Below are positions 1 to 6,970 of a stretch of DNA of 10,128 bases, piece after piece; position 1 is the first letter of the stretch, and each line of letters opens with the position of its first letter. Below the pieces are notes generated by a model. That model was not told the origin of the DNA, ran no database searches, and was given only the letters and a program-made list of their open reading frames with translations. Origin of the DNA: CAZNUM01 sp964539305 (GTDB lineage: Bacteria > Fidelibacterota > Marinisomatia > Marinisomatales > TCS55); NCBI GenBank assembly GCA_964539305.1, contig CAZIIM010000040.1, positions 1 through 10,128 of the forward strand, read 5' to 3'. Position numbers and translations under genes: made by a program.

Positions 1-48
1 ATCAGCTTCCCAAGCTGGAGGTCGCGGGTTCGAGCCCCGTTGCCCGCT
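1..48 (+). tRNA. tRNA-Gly, anticodon CCC (3' part only)
   Basis: The window opens inside this tRNA; the acceptor 5' strand and D arm lie outside it. The anticodon arm is complete: stem 2-6 pairs with 14-18, and the 7-base loop TTCCCAA (7-13) puts the anticodon CCC at 9-11, which reads GGG glycine codons. The variable region is 19-23. The T arm is stem 24-28 with 36-40 and loop TTCGAGC. The acceptor 3' strand TGCCCGC is at 41-47 and the discriminator U at 48. A pyrimidine-rich TGCCCGC-U end is typical of bacterial tRNA-Gly. CCA is not encoded; the next bases are CTC. A T-rich run follows but no separate hairpin terminator is visible. Confidence 0.95.
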
Positions 49-81
49 CTTAATTAATCTTTATTTTTTATCACAATTTGA

Positions 82-240
82 TACTACCAGATTCTCTGGT
101 TTGGGGTAAAAGCGTCTAATATTAAACAGCAAATAAGAGGAAAAAGCACGACTTTACTCCAAGAAATTCATCAAGTTCTTAAATTTGAAGTTTTAAAACC
201 AGAGATTACGATAAAAGCAGCGAAATACTTACCTTGGTAA
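82..240 (+). pseudogene. possible gene remnant: 52-codon open frame without a start codon
   Basis: Immediately after a TGA at 79-81 this frame stays open for 52 codons to a TAA at 238-240, but it contains no ATG, GTG or TTG. The translation begins YYQILWFGVKAS and ends EITIKAAKYLPW; it is lysine-rich with regular hydrophobic spacing (TLLQEIHQVLKF, residues about 25-36), and looks like the C-terminal end of a helical protein. I do not recognise the family. G+C is about 31% by hand count over 61-240, against about 45-50% in sampled parts of the neighbouring genes. Position directly downstream of a tRNA gene would suit the decayed end of an integrated or transferred gene, but chance openness of A+T-rich DNA is a fair alternative. 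No functional product is claimed. Confidence 0.3.
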
Positions 241-262
241 TTTTTCAGGAGTCGAATAATAT
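234..262 (+). promoter_or_regulatory. weak candidate promoter for the alpha/beta hydrolase gene
   Basis: A -35-like TTGGTA (234-239) and a -10-like TAATAT (257-262) are 17 bp apart, each matching 4 of 6 bases of the sigma-70-type consensus. Transcription would start near 269, about 15 bases before the ATG at 284. The surrounding DNA is very A+T-rich, so chance matches are easy. Confidence 0.25.
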
Positions 263-283
263 TATTAAAGAAAACCGATCCTC

Positions 284-1165
284 ATGATTGTTGTCTGGAC
301 ACTATTAGGTTTGATCATTATCATCAGTTCACTCGATCTGTTTATTGAGTATGTATATCGGTATCCGAAAAAACCCCACCAGTCCACCCCGGCGGAATCA
401 GGAATACCGTTTGAGGAAGTTCGGTTTCCTACGGAGAATAGATGTCAATTATACGGATGGTGGATTCCTGCCGAAAACAAATTATCCAATTCAACACGGA
501 CTTTAATTCTGGTTCACGGATGGGGCCGGAACCTGGAACGGATGAAGGACTACATTCAAAATCTGCACCACCGAAACTACAATCTACTTGTATTTGACTT
601 GCGCAATCATGGTAGCAGCGATCCGGATAATTATCCAAACCTGTTGAAATTTTCCGAGGATATACGCGCCGCGGTTAACTTCGTTAGCCGACAATATCCG
701 GGGAAACCGGGTCCGATCGGGGTCCTCGGTCTTTCGATTGGCGGGTCCGCTGCCATTCATGCCGCTGCCTTTGAGCCGCGGATTAGAACGGTGATAACAG
801 TCGGAGCTTTTGCCCATCCGGTTGATGTGATGAGACTGGAGTTTCAAAAACAGCACATTCCCTATTACCCGCTGGTGTGGCTGTTCTTTAAATATCTGCA
901 ATTCAGACTGGGGATAAACTTCAATCGGATTGCCCCGGAAAATAACATTCGAAACGCCGTGGCAAATATATTATTGATCCATGGCGATCAGGATGCAACG
1001 GTCCCGGTGGATCAGGGAAAGAGATTACAGCAGGCCGGAAACCCCGAAAAAACCAGTTTATGGATTGTTCCTGATAAGGGGCACAGCGACTGTAACCAAC
1101 ACCCGGAGTTCTGGAAAAAGGTGGGATCATTTCTGTCGGAAACAATCCCGGCCAGGCGTTCCTGA
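284..1165 (+). CDS. membrane-anchored alpha/beta hydrolase (serine hydrolase)
   Basis: This 293-residue protein is predicted to be a serine esterase/acylhydrolase-type enzyme of the alpha/beta-hydrolase fold, closest in style to the S33/'Hydrolase_4' group; the substrate is unknown. A hydrophobic segment at residues 3-25 is a likely uncleaved N-terminal membrane anchor, which supports this start. Catalytic landmarks in the expected order are the oxyanion HGW (78-80), nucleophile elbow GLSIG with Ser151, HGDQDATVP with probable catalytic Asp237, and KGHSD with His267. Length fits a single-domain hydrolase. No good Shine-Dalgarno sequence precedes the ATG; an AGGAG (247-251) is too far upstream. 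The gene stands alone and converges with the lipoprotein gene on the other strand. Fold assignment is secure; specific activity (esterase, lipase, peptidase-like) cannot be told from sequence. Confidence 0.9.
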   Translation: MIVVWTLLGLIIIISSLDLFIEYVYRYPKKPHQSTPAESGIPFEEVRFPTENRCQLYGWWIPAENKLSNSTRTLILVHGWGRNLERMKDYIQNLHHRNYNLLVFDLRNHGSSDPDNYPNLLKFSEDIRAAVNFVSRQYPGKPGPIGVLGLSIGGSAAIHAAAFEPRIRTVITVGAFAHPVDVMRLEFQKQHIPYYPLVWLFFKYLQFRLGINFNRIAPENNIRNAVANILLIHGDQDATVPVDQGKRLQQAGNPEKTSLWIVPDKGHSDCNQHPEFWKKVGSFLSETIPARRS

Positions 1166-1181
1166 GAAAGTATTATTATTT

Positions 1182-1206
1182 AGCTAACCCCTGTTTGGGG
1201 ATTAAA
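1182..1206. terminator. weak hairpin between convergent genes
   Basis: CCCC (1188-1191), a 5-base loop and GGGG (1197-1200) form a short GC stem, extendable by A-T pairs with one bulged base. It lies 22 bases past the hydrolase stop and about 40 bases past the lipoprotein stop on the other strand. Neither strand has a proper T-run after it (the - strand continues TTAGCTAAATAATAA), so it is at best a weak bidirectional terminator. Confidence 0.3.
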
Positions 1207-1239
1207 AACTCACCGATAGGCTTAGATATTTGAACGTTT

Positions 1240-2055
1240 TTATTGCGGTGTAATCACCAGATTCCGGGTGATTTCATTGGCAGCTACAATCTGGATTCCG
1301 GTGACGGTGGTGGTGTCATACCCTGATAAGGTGGCTTTCAACGTATAAATACCAACTGGTAATCCCAGGAGCGTATAATGGCCGCTGGTTGTATCGGACA
1401 GGGTAGAGGATACAATTGAGTCCTGTTCCACCCAGACCTGAGCATCGCCCAGTGTTTGAGAAGACGTGTCCTGAACCGTACCGGTGAGACTTCCGGCGGA
1501 AGAGAGATTCTGGACCCGAATGACCGGTTTAAAAATGAAACCCTTAATGCCCGCCGGTGTATTCATATTTCCCTGAACTACAAACGATTTGCTCACATCA
1601 AAATCCAGCAGTAATTCATAGGTCAGATTTCCCACTACTTCAATGGGAGGTGAAATAAACACTTTTAATCCGGTCTGGGCTCCGCTGGGAATTTTCAAGG
1701 TATGGGTAGTACCATTTTTCATGGTCACCGCTGCTTCCGAAATTCTTAATCGGATTAAATCATAGGTCCCAACCGGGATAGTTTTGTTCACGAGGGATGC
1801 AGTGACACCATTTCTTAATTCCAGTAAATTCACGGTGTGGGGTGTCTGGCTGAGCGTCATCAGGGAATCGGTTCCCCGGATCTGAATCATTGAAATGGTT
1901 ACCTGGGCCTTCGATACCAGATTGGCAGGGAAAGGATCGTCCGAGAGCTGGAGTGCGATGGTACCGACTTCCGTTTCGGATTTCCTATCCCCGACACGAT
2001 CACAGGCAGACGCCAGGAGGAAGAAGGATAAGAAGGGTAATAAATATCGTTGCAT
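1240..2055 (-). CDS. DUF4382 lipoprotein with C-terminal carboxypeptidase-regulatory-like domain
   Basis: This 271-residue protein is a predicted exported lipoprotein. Residues 1-17 form a signal peptide ending LLASA with Cys18 as the lipidated residue (Ala rather than Leu at -3, but Leu at -4), so it should be anchored to a membrane and face the periplasm or outside. Residues about 30-183 match the DUF4382 pattern: a beta-rich domain beginning with 'GTIALQLSDDP', a middle 'TIPVGTYDLIRLRISEA' and ending near 'KGFIFKPVIRV'. Residues about 188-270 form a carboxypeptidase-regulatory-like beta sandwich (GSLTGTV start, 'GHYTLLGLPVGIYTLKAT' centre), a domain common in surface proteins of Bacteroidota-like bacteria. 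No catalytic residues are evident; a binding or structural role is inferred. An AAAGG ribosome-binding site (2064-2068, complement) lies 8 bases before the ATG. The gene is monocistronic and divergent from the LtaS-like gene. Confidence 0.85.
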   Translation of the reverse strand: MQRYLLPFLSFFLLASACDRVGDRKSETEVGTIALQLSDDPFPANLVSKAQVTISMIQIRGTDSLMTLSQTPHTVNLLELRNGVTASLVNKTIPVGTYDLIRLRISEAAVTMKNGTTHTLKIPSGAQTGLKVFISPPIEVVGNLTYELLLDFDVSKSFVVQGNMNTPAGIKGFIFKPVIRVQNLSSAGSLTGTVQDTSSQTLGDAQVWVEQDSIVSSTLSDTTSGHYTLLGLPVGIYTLKATLSGYDTTTVTGIQIVAANEITRNLVITPQ

Positions 2056-2292
2056 GGTGTTTACCTTTAAATATTGTATGTGTGAATACGAACCAAATTT
2101 ACATTGGTTTCATGGAATCGAATTGATCCAGGTCACAATGGATTAAGATTCCTATCCTTGGCTCAAAGTACCGTAACTTTGCCTTCGTTTTTCCCGCTCT
2201 CATTCAAGAAACAGGACCATAAAGCCATGTCATTGTCCATCATAGTATCTGGTAACTCACTCCGGTACGGGGTTTAACTTCATTTCTCCCTG
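2056..2292. promoter_or_regulatory. divergent intergenic region with two inverted repeats
   Basis: These 237 bases separate the lipoprotein gene (leftward) and the LtaS-like gene (rightward), so both promoters should lie here. For the lipoprotein, a -10-like TACAAT is at 2073-2078 on the complement, without a convincing -35. Two short inverted repeats are visible: AACCAA-7-TTGGTT (2091-2109), which sits where the leftward -35 region would be, and CAAAGT-6-ACTTTG (2164-2181), followed on the + strand by a five-T run at 2186-2190. Either could be an operator; the second could also be a weak hairpin terminator or attenuator. No clear rightward promoter is seen. Confidence 0.35.
2227..2277 (+). 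other. possible 16-codon upstream ORF before the LtaS-like gene
   Basis: ATG at 2227 opens a 16-residue frame (MSLSIIVSGNSLRYGV) ending in TAA at 2275-2277, in the same frame as and 15 bases before the ATG of the downstream gene. An AGGA lies about 10 bases before its start, a better ribosome-binding context than the main gene has. It could be a leader peptide or simply chance. The TAA also rules out any longer start for the downstream protein. Confidence 0.2.
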
Positions 2293-4293
2293 ATGTTTTA
2301 CCATTCACGCAGACTCCGGTTTATTTTAACAACGGCCCTGGTTTTATTTCTGATTTTTCTCTTTTTCAGGATCCTGTTTATGGTGGTCTTCCGGGCGGAG
2401 ATGGCGAACTTACCACCGGACGAAATCTGGAGGGCTTTTTTTATCGGTGTACGATTTGATTTACGTCTTGCTCTTGTGATTCTGATACCGGTGGCCGTTC
2501 TGGGAATGATCCCGTTTTTTAATATTGTCCGTTCTCCTGCGTTGCAGCGCATGGCTCGATGGTACCTAAAACTGGTGATCGCCGGAGTAATTCTGTTTTA
2601 TGCTTTTGACTTTGGTTATTACGGATATTTAGATCGGAGACTGGAAGTCTCAGTCCTGCGTTTTCTAGTGAGTCCCTTCATTTCAGCCCAGATGATCTGG
2701 GAAAGTTATCCCGTCCTTTCGGGGCTGATTATTTTTCTTCTGCTTGTGTATGGTGGGCACCGGCTGGTGAATGCCCTGATTCAAATCCTGGAGGCGCCTC
2801 CTGAAATCACACGCAGGAGACAGTTCCTTCTAGGATTCTGTGTTGGCGGCTTTATTTTTCTGTTCGGGATCTGGGGAACCTTTCGTCAATACCCCCTGCG
2901 CTGGAGCGATGCCTTTTTCAGCGATCAGAATTTCATTTCTGCCCTGGGTCTGAACCCGGTACTGTATTTTTATGATACGGAAAAATTTGCTGAAGCTGAT
3001 TTTGATTCAACCAAAACCAGAAAGTATTATGACCTGATTTCCACTTATCTCGGCGTTGATCACCCGGATCCGAAACGGTTGAATTTTGAAAGGGCTATCC
3101 CGGCTTACGAACATCCTTCCCGGCAGCCCAATATTGTGGTAATCTTTATGGAATCGGTGGGACTCAACCGTATGGGTCTCATGGGCAATCCCCTCAAACC
3201 AACACCAAATCTGGATCGGCTGGCGGAACAGGGTATCTTCTTCAGACGGTTTTATGTTCCCATGGTGGGAACCGCCCGGTCTGTGTTTGCCTTAATTACC
3301 GGAATACCCGATGTGGCCCGGGTAAAAACTTCCTCACGGAATCCCATGATTGCAGATCAGTATTCGATATTGAAATCCTTTCAGGGGTACCGGAAATTTT
3401 TCCTCATTGGCGGCAGCGCCAGTTGGGCCAATATCCGGGGATTATTGAAACACAATATTCCTGAAATGGAGATTATTGAACAGGAGGATTTCGATCGTCC
3501 CCGGCTGGATGTGTGGGGCATATCGGACCACGACCTTTTCAAGGAAGCGCACGCCCGTTTTGAAGCGATGGATCCTGAACAACCGTTTTTCGCGATTATC
3601 CAGACCGCCACCAATCACAAGCCCTATTCCATACCGGATCATCTGGAGAACTTTACCGTATTGGATCCGGGGTTGGATTCGGTTCGTGCGGCCGGTTTTA
3701 AATCGGTGGGCCAGTACAATGCCATGCGGTTACTCGATAACGCCATCGGCGATTATTTTTCCTACGCCTCCCGGTCAGATTATTTCAAGAACACAATCTT
3801 TTTTCTCTTCGGGGACCATGGTACCTCGGACCCCTGGGCCCGGCACATGCCAAAATCAGATTTCGATCTTAAACTACGTTCCTATCATGTACCATTCATT
3901 ATTTATGGACCGGCCCTGATAGAGGGGGGTGTGATCCGTGATGATATTGCCTGGCTGTGTGATTTAATGCCAACGGCAGCCGGTCTAGCGGGAATTGCTT
4001 ACAAAAACCAGACACTTGGGGAAGATTTACTCCACCGGCGTCATCAGGGAGACCGCTGGGCCTTAACCGTGGATCGTAAACATGCCTATCCCCGTATCGG
4101 TGCGATTGGAGATCGTTACTATTTGACCATGTATCATGACGGGACGGATGTCCGCCTCCATGATATCTGGTCTGATACACCATTAACGGACCTTAAAGAG
4201 GCCCACCCGGAAGAAACTATGGTTTTTGAATTCATGGCCCGGGGGCTGTATGAAACGGCGAAGTACATGCTGTACCACAACCAGGATCGTTAG
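2293..4293 (+). CDS. LtaS/MdoB-family membrane sulfatase-fold phosphotransferase
   Basis: This 666-residue protein has five predicted N-terminal membrane helices (about 9-33, 57-77, 92-112, 138-156, 177-197), then a linker and an extracytoplasmic alkaline-phosphatase/sulfatase-fold domain (about 275-625). This is the layout of lipoteichoic acid synthase LtaS and the phosphoglycerol transferase MdoB/OpgB. Metal and catalytic residues are all present: Glu287 in IFMESVG, nucleophile Thr327 in GTARS, His442 in NHKPY, and Asp508-His509 in FGDHG. The family transfers phosphoglycerol or similar phospho-groups from phospholipid to an envelope acceptor. A Gram-negative-type host would have no lipoteichoic acid, so decoration of a periplasmic glycan or lipid is the better inference. 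An in-frame TAA at 2275 fixes the 5' limit and ATG 2293 gives the full first helix. There is no Shine-Dalgarno sequence. The next gene starts 2 bp after the stop. Confidence 0.9.
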   Translation: MFYHSRRLRFILTTALVLFLIFLFFRILFMVVFRAEMANLPPDEIWRAFFIGVRFDLRLALVILIPVAVLGMIPFFNIVRSPALQRMARWYLKLVIAGVILFYAFDFGYYGYLDRRLEVSVLRFLVSPFISAQMIWESYPVLSGLIIFLLLVYGGHRLVNALIQILEAPPEITRRRQFLLGFCVGGFIFLFGIWGTFRQYPLRWSDAFFSDQNFISALGLNPVLYFYDTEKFAEADFDSTKTRKYYDLISTYLGVDHPDPKRLNFERAIPAYEHPSRQPNIVVIFMESVGLNRMGLMGNPLKPTPNLDRLAEQGIFFRRFYVPMVGTARSVFALITGIPDVARVKTSSRNPMIADQYSILKSFQGYRKFFLIGGSASWANIRGLLKHNIPEMEIIEQEDFDRPRLDVWGISDHDLFKEAHARFEAMDPEQPFFAIIQTATNHKPYSIPDHLENFTVLDPGLDSVRAAGFKSVGQYNAMRLLDNAIGDYFSYASRSDYFKNTIFFLFGDHGTSDPWARHMPKSDFDLKLRSYHVPFIIYGPALIEGGVIRDDIAWLCDLMPTAAGLAGIAYKNQTLGEDLLHRRHQGDRWALTVDRKHAYPRIGAIGDRYYLTMYHDGTDVRLHDIWSDTPLTDLKEAHPEETMVFEFMARGLYETAKYMLYHNQDR

Positions 4294-4295
4294 AG

Positions 4296-5438
4296 ATGGC
4301 AAGGATCCACATTCTCGGGGCTGGAATGGTCGGTTCTACCATGGCGCTGGATCTGGCCGGAAGTCATGATGTTTCACTGGCGGATCGCAGTCGCGACAGT
4401 CTTGAAACGGTCCAAAACCGTGAGCCTTCGATCCGGATCAAGGTTCTGGACGTAATTGATCATGCAGCGCTTCTGCGATGGTTGGAACCGGCAGATTTGG
4501 TATTGTGTGCTGTGCCGGGATTTCTGGGGTTCGAAACATTGCGGACCATCATTGAAGCGGGAAAAAACGGCGTGGATATTTCCTTTATGCCTGGGAATGC
4601 TCTGGAATTAGATTCATTCGCTAAAGAAAAAGATGTGACCATTGTGGTGGACAGCGGTGTGGCCCCGGGGATGAGTAACCTGGTTCTCGGATATTACAAC
4701 CGTATGCTGGAAGTGCAAGCTTTCCGCTGTCTGGTTGGTGGATTGCCGAAAAATCCACAACCCCCATTTAATTACAAGGCACCATTCTCACCCCTGGATG
4801 TTCTGGAGGAATATACCCGCCCCGCACGAATCATGGTGGATGGGGTGGTGGAAACCAGACCTGCCCTTTCGGATGTCGAGGAGGTTCATATCCCGCCGGT
4901 TGGAGAACTGGAGGCCTTCAATACGGATGGGCTGCGATCCTTGCTCACTACTATGGCACACATTCCCAACATGGTAGAAAAGACGCTTCGGTATCCGGGG
5001 CATGCCGCTTTAATGGATATGCTGAAATCGGCCGGTTTCTTTCAGCGGGAGGAAATACGGTTGAAAACCGGACGATCAGTGCAACCCCTTGAACTAACAG
5101 CGGCGTTATTGACGGACGCCTGGAAACTCGTGCCGGGTGAAGGAGAATTCACCGTAATGGATATTGAAATTCACGGTGAAAAAAAGGGGAGGAAGGTGGA
5201 AATCCATTATCAGTTGTTTGATGAAACCGATCCTGAAACCGGATTTACCTCCATGGCCCGCACCACCGGATTTACTGCCACGGCCATGGTAAATCTCCTG
5301 CTGGAGGGAGGATTCACAAAAAAGGGCGTTTTCCCTCCGGAAATCGTCGGTGGGCAAAAAGGGTGTCTTAGCTACATTCTCGATTATTTAAAGAAACGGG
5401 GGGTGGTCTATCAGCGGACGGAAAAAGAAGTGAAGTGA
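4296..5438 (+). CDS. saccharopine dehydrogenase-family oxidoreductase, lysine 6-dehydrogenase-like
   Basis: This 380-residue NAD(P)-dependent oxidoreductase has an N-terminal Rossmann fold with GAGMVG at 8-13 and an acidic Asp30 at the end of the second strand, which usually favours NAD. The motif DSGVAPGMSN (119-128) and the C-terminal stretch TTGFTATAMVNLLLEG followed by GVFPPE (323-349) are typical of the saccharopine dehydrogenase family. Length and motif order resemble L-lysine 6-dehydrogenase (about 385 residues), which oxidises lysine to allysine/piperideine-6-carboxylate; related members include saccharopine and carboxynorspermidine dehydrogenases, so the substrate is not settled. It is a soluble cytoplasmic enzyme. 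The start lies 2 bp after the stop of the LtaS-like gene with AGGA (4283-4286) inside that gene's end, so translation is probably coupled. A strong terminator begins within its stop codon. Confidence 0.85.
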   Translation: MARIHILGAGMVGSTMALDLAGSHDVSLADRSRDSLETVQNREPSIRIKVLDVIDHAALLRWLEPADLVLCAVPGFLGFETLRTIIEAGKNGVDISFMPGNALELDSFAKEKDVTIVVDSGVAPGMSNLVLGYYNRMLEVQAFRCLVGGLPKNPQPPFNYKAPFSPLDVLEEYTRPARIMVDGVVETRPALSDVEEVHIPPVGELEAFNTDGLRSLLTTMAHIPNMVEKTLRYPGHAALMDMLKSAGFFQREEIRLKTGRSVQPLELTAALLTDAWKLVPGEGEFTVMDIEIHGEKKGRKVEIHYQLFDETDPETGFTSMARTTGFTATAMVNLLLEGGFTKKGVFPPEIVGGQKGCLSYILDYLKKRGVVYQRTEKEVK

Positions 5439-5470
5439 AAAGGGGACGTGGATTGAACGTCCCCTTTTCT
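5437..5470 (+). terminator. strong intrinsic terminator, perfect 13-bp stem
   Basis: GAAAAGGGGACGT (5437-5449) pairs perfectly with ACGTCCCCTTTTC (5457-5469) around a 7-base loop. The A-tract upstream and TTTTCT downstream flank a GC-rich core, the classic rho-independent design, and the symmetry would let it work on both strands. Its first two bases are the last two of the upstream TGA stop. It ends the LtaS-like/dehydrogenase transcript. Confidence 0.9.
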
Positions 5471-5530
5471 ATAATCCAAACCCAGGTGTACATGACAGTA
5501 AGCAATCTATAGCAACCGCCTAAGTTTATG

Positions 5531-5543
5531 GAGACTTGGTCTC
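5531..5543. promoter_or_regulatory. palindrome GAGAC-3-GTCTC, possible operator
   Basis: Perfect 5-bp inverted repeat with a 3-base spacer. Its centre is about 20.5 bp (two helical turns) upstream of the centre of the CRP-like palindrome, so two regulators could bind on the same face of the DNA. The binding protein is unknown. Confidence 0.3.
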
Positions 5544-5549
5544 AATATC

Positions 5550-5565
5550 TGTGACTGTGATCACA
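5550..5565. promoter_or_regulatory. CRP/FNR-superfamily-like site TGTGA-N6-TCACA
   Basis: TGTGA (5550-5554), six bases, TCACA (5561-5565) is an exact match to the core of the CRP consensus half-sites with the correct spacing. The inner ten bases TGTGATCACA (5556-5565) are also a perfect palindrome. It lies about 100 bp before the DUF512 start codon, a normal distance for an activator site. That a CRP-type regulator binds here is inference. Confidence 0.5.
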
Positions 5566-5666
5566 ATCGATTCATTTTTTTCAAAATTATTCCATTTACC
5601 GAAGTAGTCATTTCTCATTCCAGACTAAAGTGAGAAGAATTCGCCTTTTACCGTAAATTCACCGCC

Positions 5667-6965
5667 ATGAAAATCACTCACGTCGCCCAAGACAGCATCG
5701 GCGCCCGCCTGGGATTGCAGGTCGGGGACCAGGTGGAGGCTATTAACGGATCCCGGGTACGGGACATCTTGGATTACCGTTTCAAGGTGGCGGAAGAACA
5801 CATGGTTCTGAGAATCAGGCGGGACAGTCAGGTGGCCTCGTTTACCATTGAAAAGGATTATGACGATGATCTGGGCCTGGAGTTTGAAGAGTTCAAAATC
5901 CGTAAGTGCGCCAACGACTGCATTTTCTGCTTTGTGGACCAGAATCCGAAAGGGATGCGTGATGCCCTGTATTTCCGGGATGGTGATTTTCGTATGTCCT
6001 TCCTCTACGGCCATTACATCACGATGACGAACATGGGCTGGAAAGAATTACAGCGGGTCGTCGATCAGCGCCTTTCCCCGCTTTACATTTCGGTCCATGT
6101 GACCGACCCGGAGTTGCGCCGAAAAATGTTTTTATATAAAAAAGATGATTACCTGCTGAAAAAGTTTGAATATCTGACCCGGCACGGTATTGAACTCCAT
6201 TCCCAGATTGTGCTCTGCCCAACGTGGAACGACGGGGAAGTTCTGGAGAAAACCATTGCCGATGTTCACCAGTTTGTACCCCAAGCCCGGTCCCTTTCCA
6301 TCGTACCAGTGGGGTTGACCGGCCATCGGGAGGGGTTGCCCTTTATTCCACCAATTACTCCGGAGTATGCCCAGGATTTCCTACAGACTTTTCAATACCT
6401 GGATCAAAAATACCGGCTTCCGGATGGGAAACGGTTTCTGTTCCCCAGCGATGAATGGTTTCTCCGGGTGGGTACCGACCTGCCACCCGTAGAATTCTAT
6501 GAAAATACGGATCTGGTGGAAAATGGCGTAGGCCAGGTGGCAACTTTTATGCAGCTGTGGCAGAATGGCCTGAAGCCGGAAACAGTAAAGTTGGGTCGGC
6601 CCCTTAAAATCACCATTGGATCAGGGACTCTCATCGCGGATTATTTCAGGGAGCGATTCATCCCCCTGTTGGAATCCATTCCCGGGTTACAGGTGAATTA
6701 TCGGCCCATTCGGAATGATTTCTTTGGCGCTGAAGAAATAACTGTGACAGGTTTGTTGACGGGGCAGGATATTGTCGCTCAGTTAAAGAACCGGGAGCTG
6801 GGTGATTTAGTCCTTTTCAGTGACAGAATTTTCAGGGAAACGGGCACGGTAACACTGGATGACATGCAGCTGGAGGAGATCGCCGATGCCCTGAATACAC
6901 CCTTTCAAGTCATACCGGACGATCCGCAGGCGTTCTTTAATATCATTACTGAATTCTCAGCTTGA
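5667..6965 (+). CDS. radical SAM-type DUF512 protein with N-terminal PDZ-like domain
   Basis: This 432-residue protein belongs to the DUF512 family (annotated in databases as putative FeS/radical SAM, TIGR03279-like). Residues 1-65 form a PDZ-like domain ('GARLGLQVGDQVEAING'). Next is a radical SAM segment with a CxxxCxxC cluster, Cys81, Cys85 and Cys88 in CANDCIFCF, which would hold a 4Fe-4S cluster; a TIM-barrel-like region follows to about 220. The DUF512 domain occupies about 225-425. Length is normal and the protein looks intact. The reaction is unknown. In Clostridia, Thermotogae and others a DUF512 gene sits directly before der, as here, which hints at a role around ribosome assembly or translation. 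An in-frame TGA at 5631-5633 leaves ATG 5667 as the only start; no Shine-Dalgarno sequence is visible. No signal peptide, so cytoplasmic. Confidence 0.9.
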   Translation: MKITHVAQDSIGARLGLQVGDQVEAINGSRVRDILDYRFKVAEEHMVLRIRRDSQVASFTIEKDYDDDLGLEFEEFKIRKCANDCIFCFVDQNPKGMRDALYFRDGDFRMSFLYGHYITMTNMGWKELQRVVDQRLSPLYISVHVTDPELRRKMFLYKKDDYLLKKFEYLTRHGIELHSQIVLCPTWNDGEVLEKTIADVHQFVPQARSLSIVPVGLTGHREGLPFIPPITPEYAQDFLQTFQYLDQKYRLPDGKRFLFPSDEWFLRVGTDLPPVEFYENTDLVENGVGQVATFMQLWQNGLKPETVKLGRPLKITIGSGTLIADYFRERFIPLLESIPGLQVNYRPIRNDFFGAEEITVTGLLTGQDIVAQLKNRELGDLVLFSDRIFRETGTVTLDDMQLEEIADALNTPFQVIPDDPQAFFNIITEFSA

Positions 6966-6970
6966 AATCA

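Larger units (their letters stand above)
5471..5666 (+). promoter_or_regulatory. upstream region of the DUF512-der operon
   Basis: About 200 bases without a gene, following a strong terminator, so the promoter of the downstream operon should be here. It contains GAGAC-3-GTCTC (5531-5543) and a CRP-like palindrome (5550-5565), then an A+T-rich tract with a seven-T run (about 5574-5580). A small TTTAC-C-GTAAA palindrome (5647-5657) sits 9 bases before the start codon, where a ribosome-binding site would normally be. I could not pick a convincing -10/-35 pair. Confidence 0.5.

Noticed and set aside
24..48. tRNA-Gly 3' end as a phage or island attachment site (att duplication)
   Set aside because: I found no second copy of the T-arm/acceptor sequence elsewhere in the window and no integrase gene, so an att call cannot be supported here.
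2164..2190. CAAAGT/ACTTTG hairpin plus T-run as a true terminator
   Set aside because: The stem is only six mostly A-T pairs, a spacer separates it from the T-run, and no + strand gene ends upstream, so it is listed only as a possible regulatory repeat.
3476..3919. 147-codon frame on the + strand inside the LtaS-like gene
   Set aside because: It is an out-of-frame shadow over the catalytic domain; the composition is rich in Pro/Arg/Trp and unlike a real protein.
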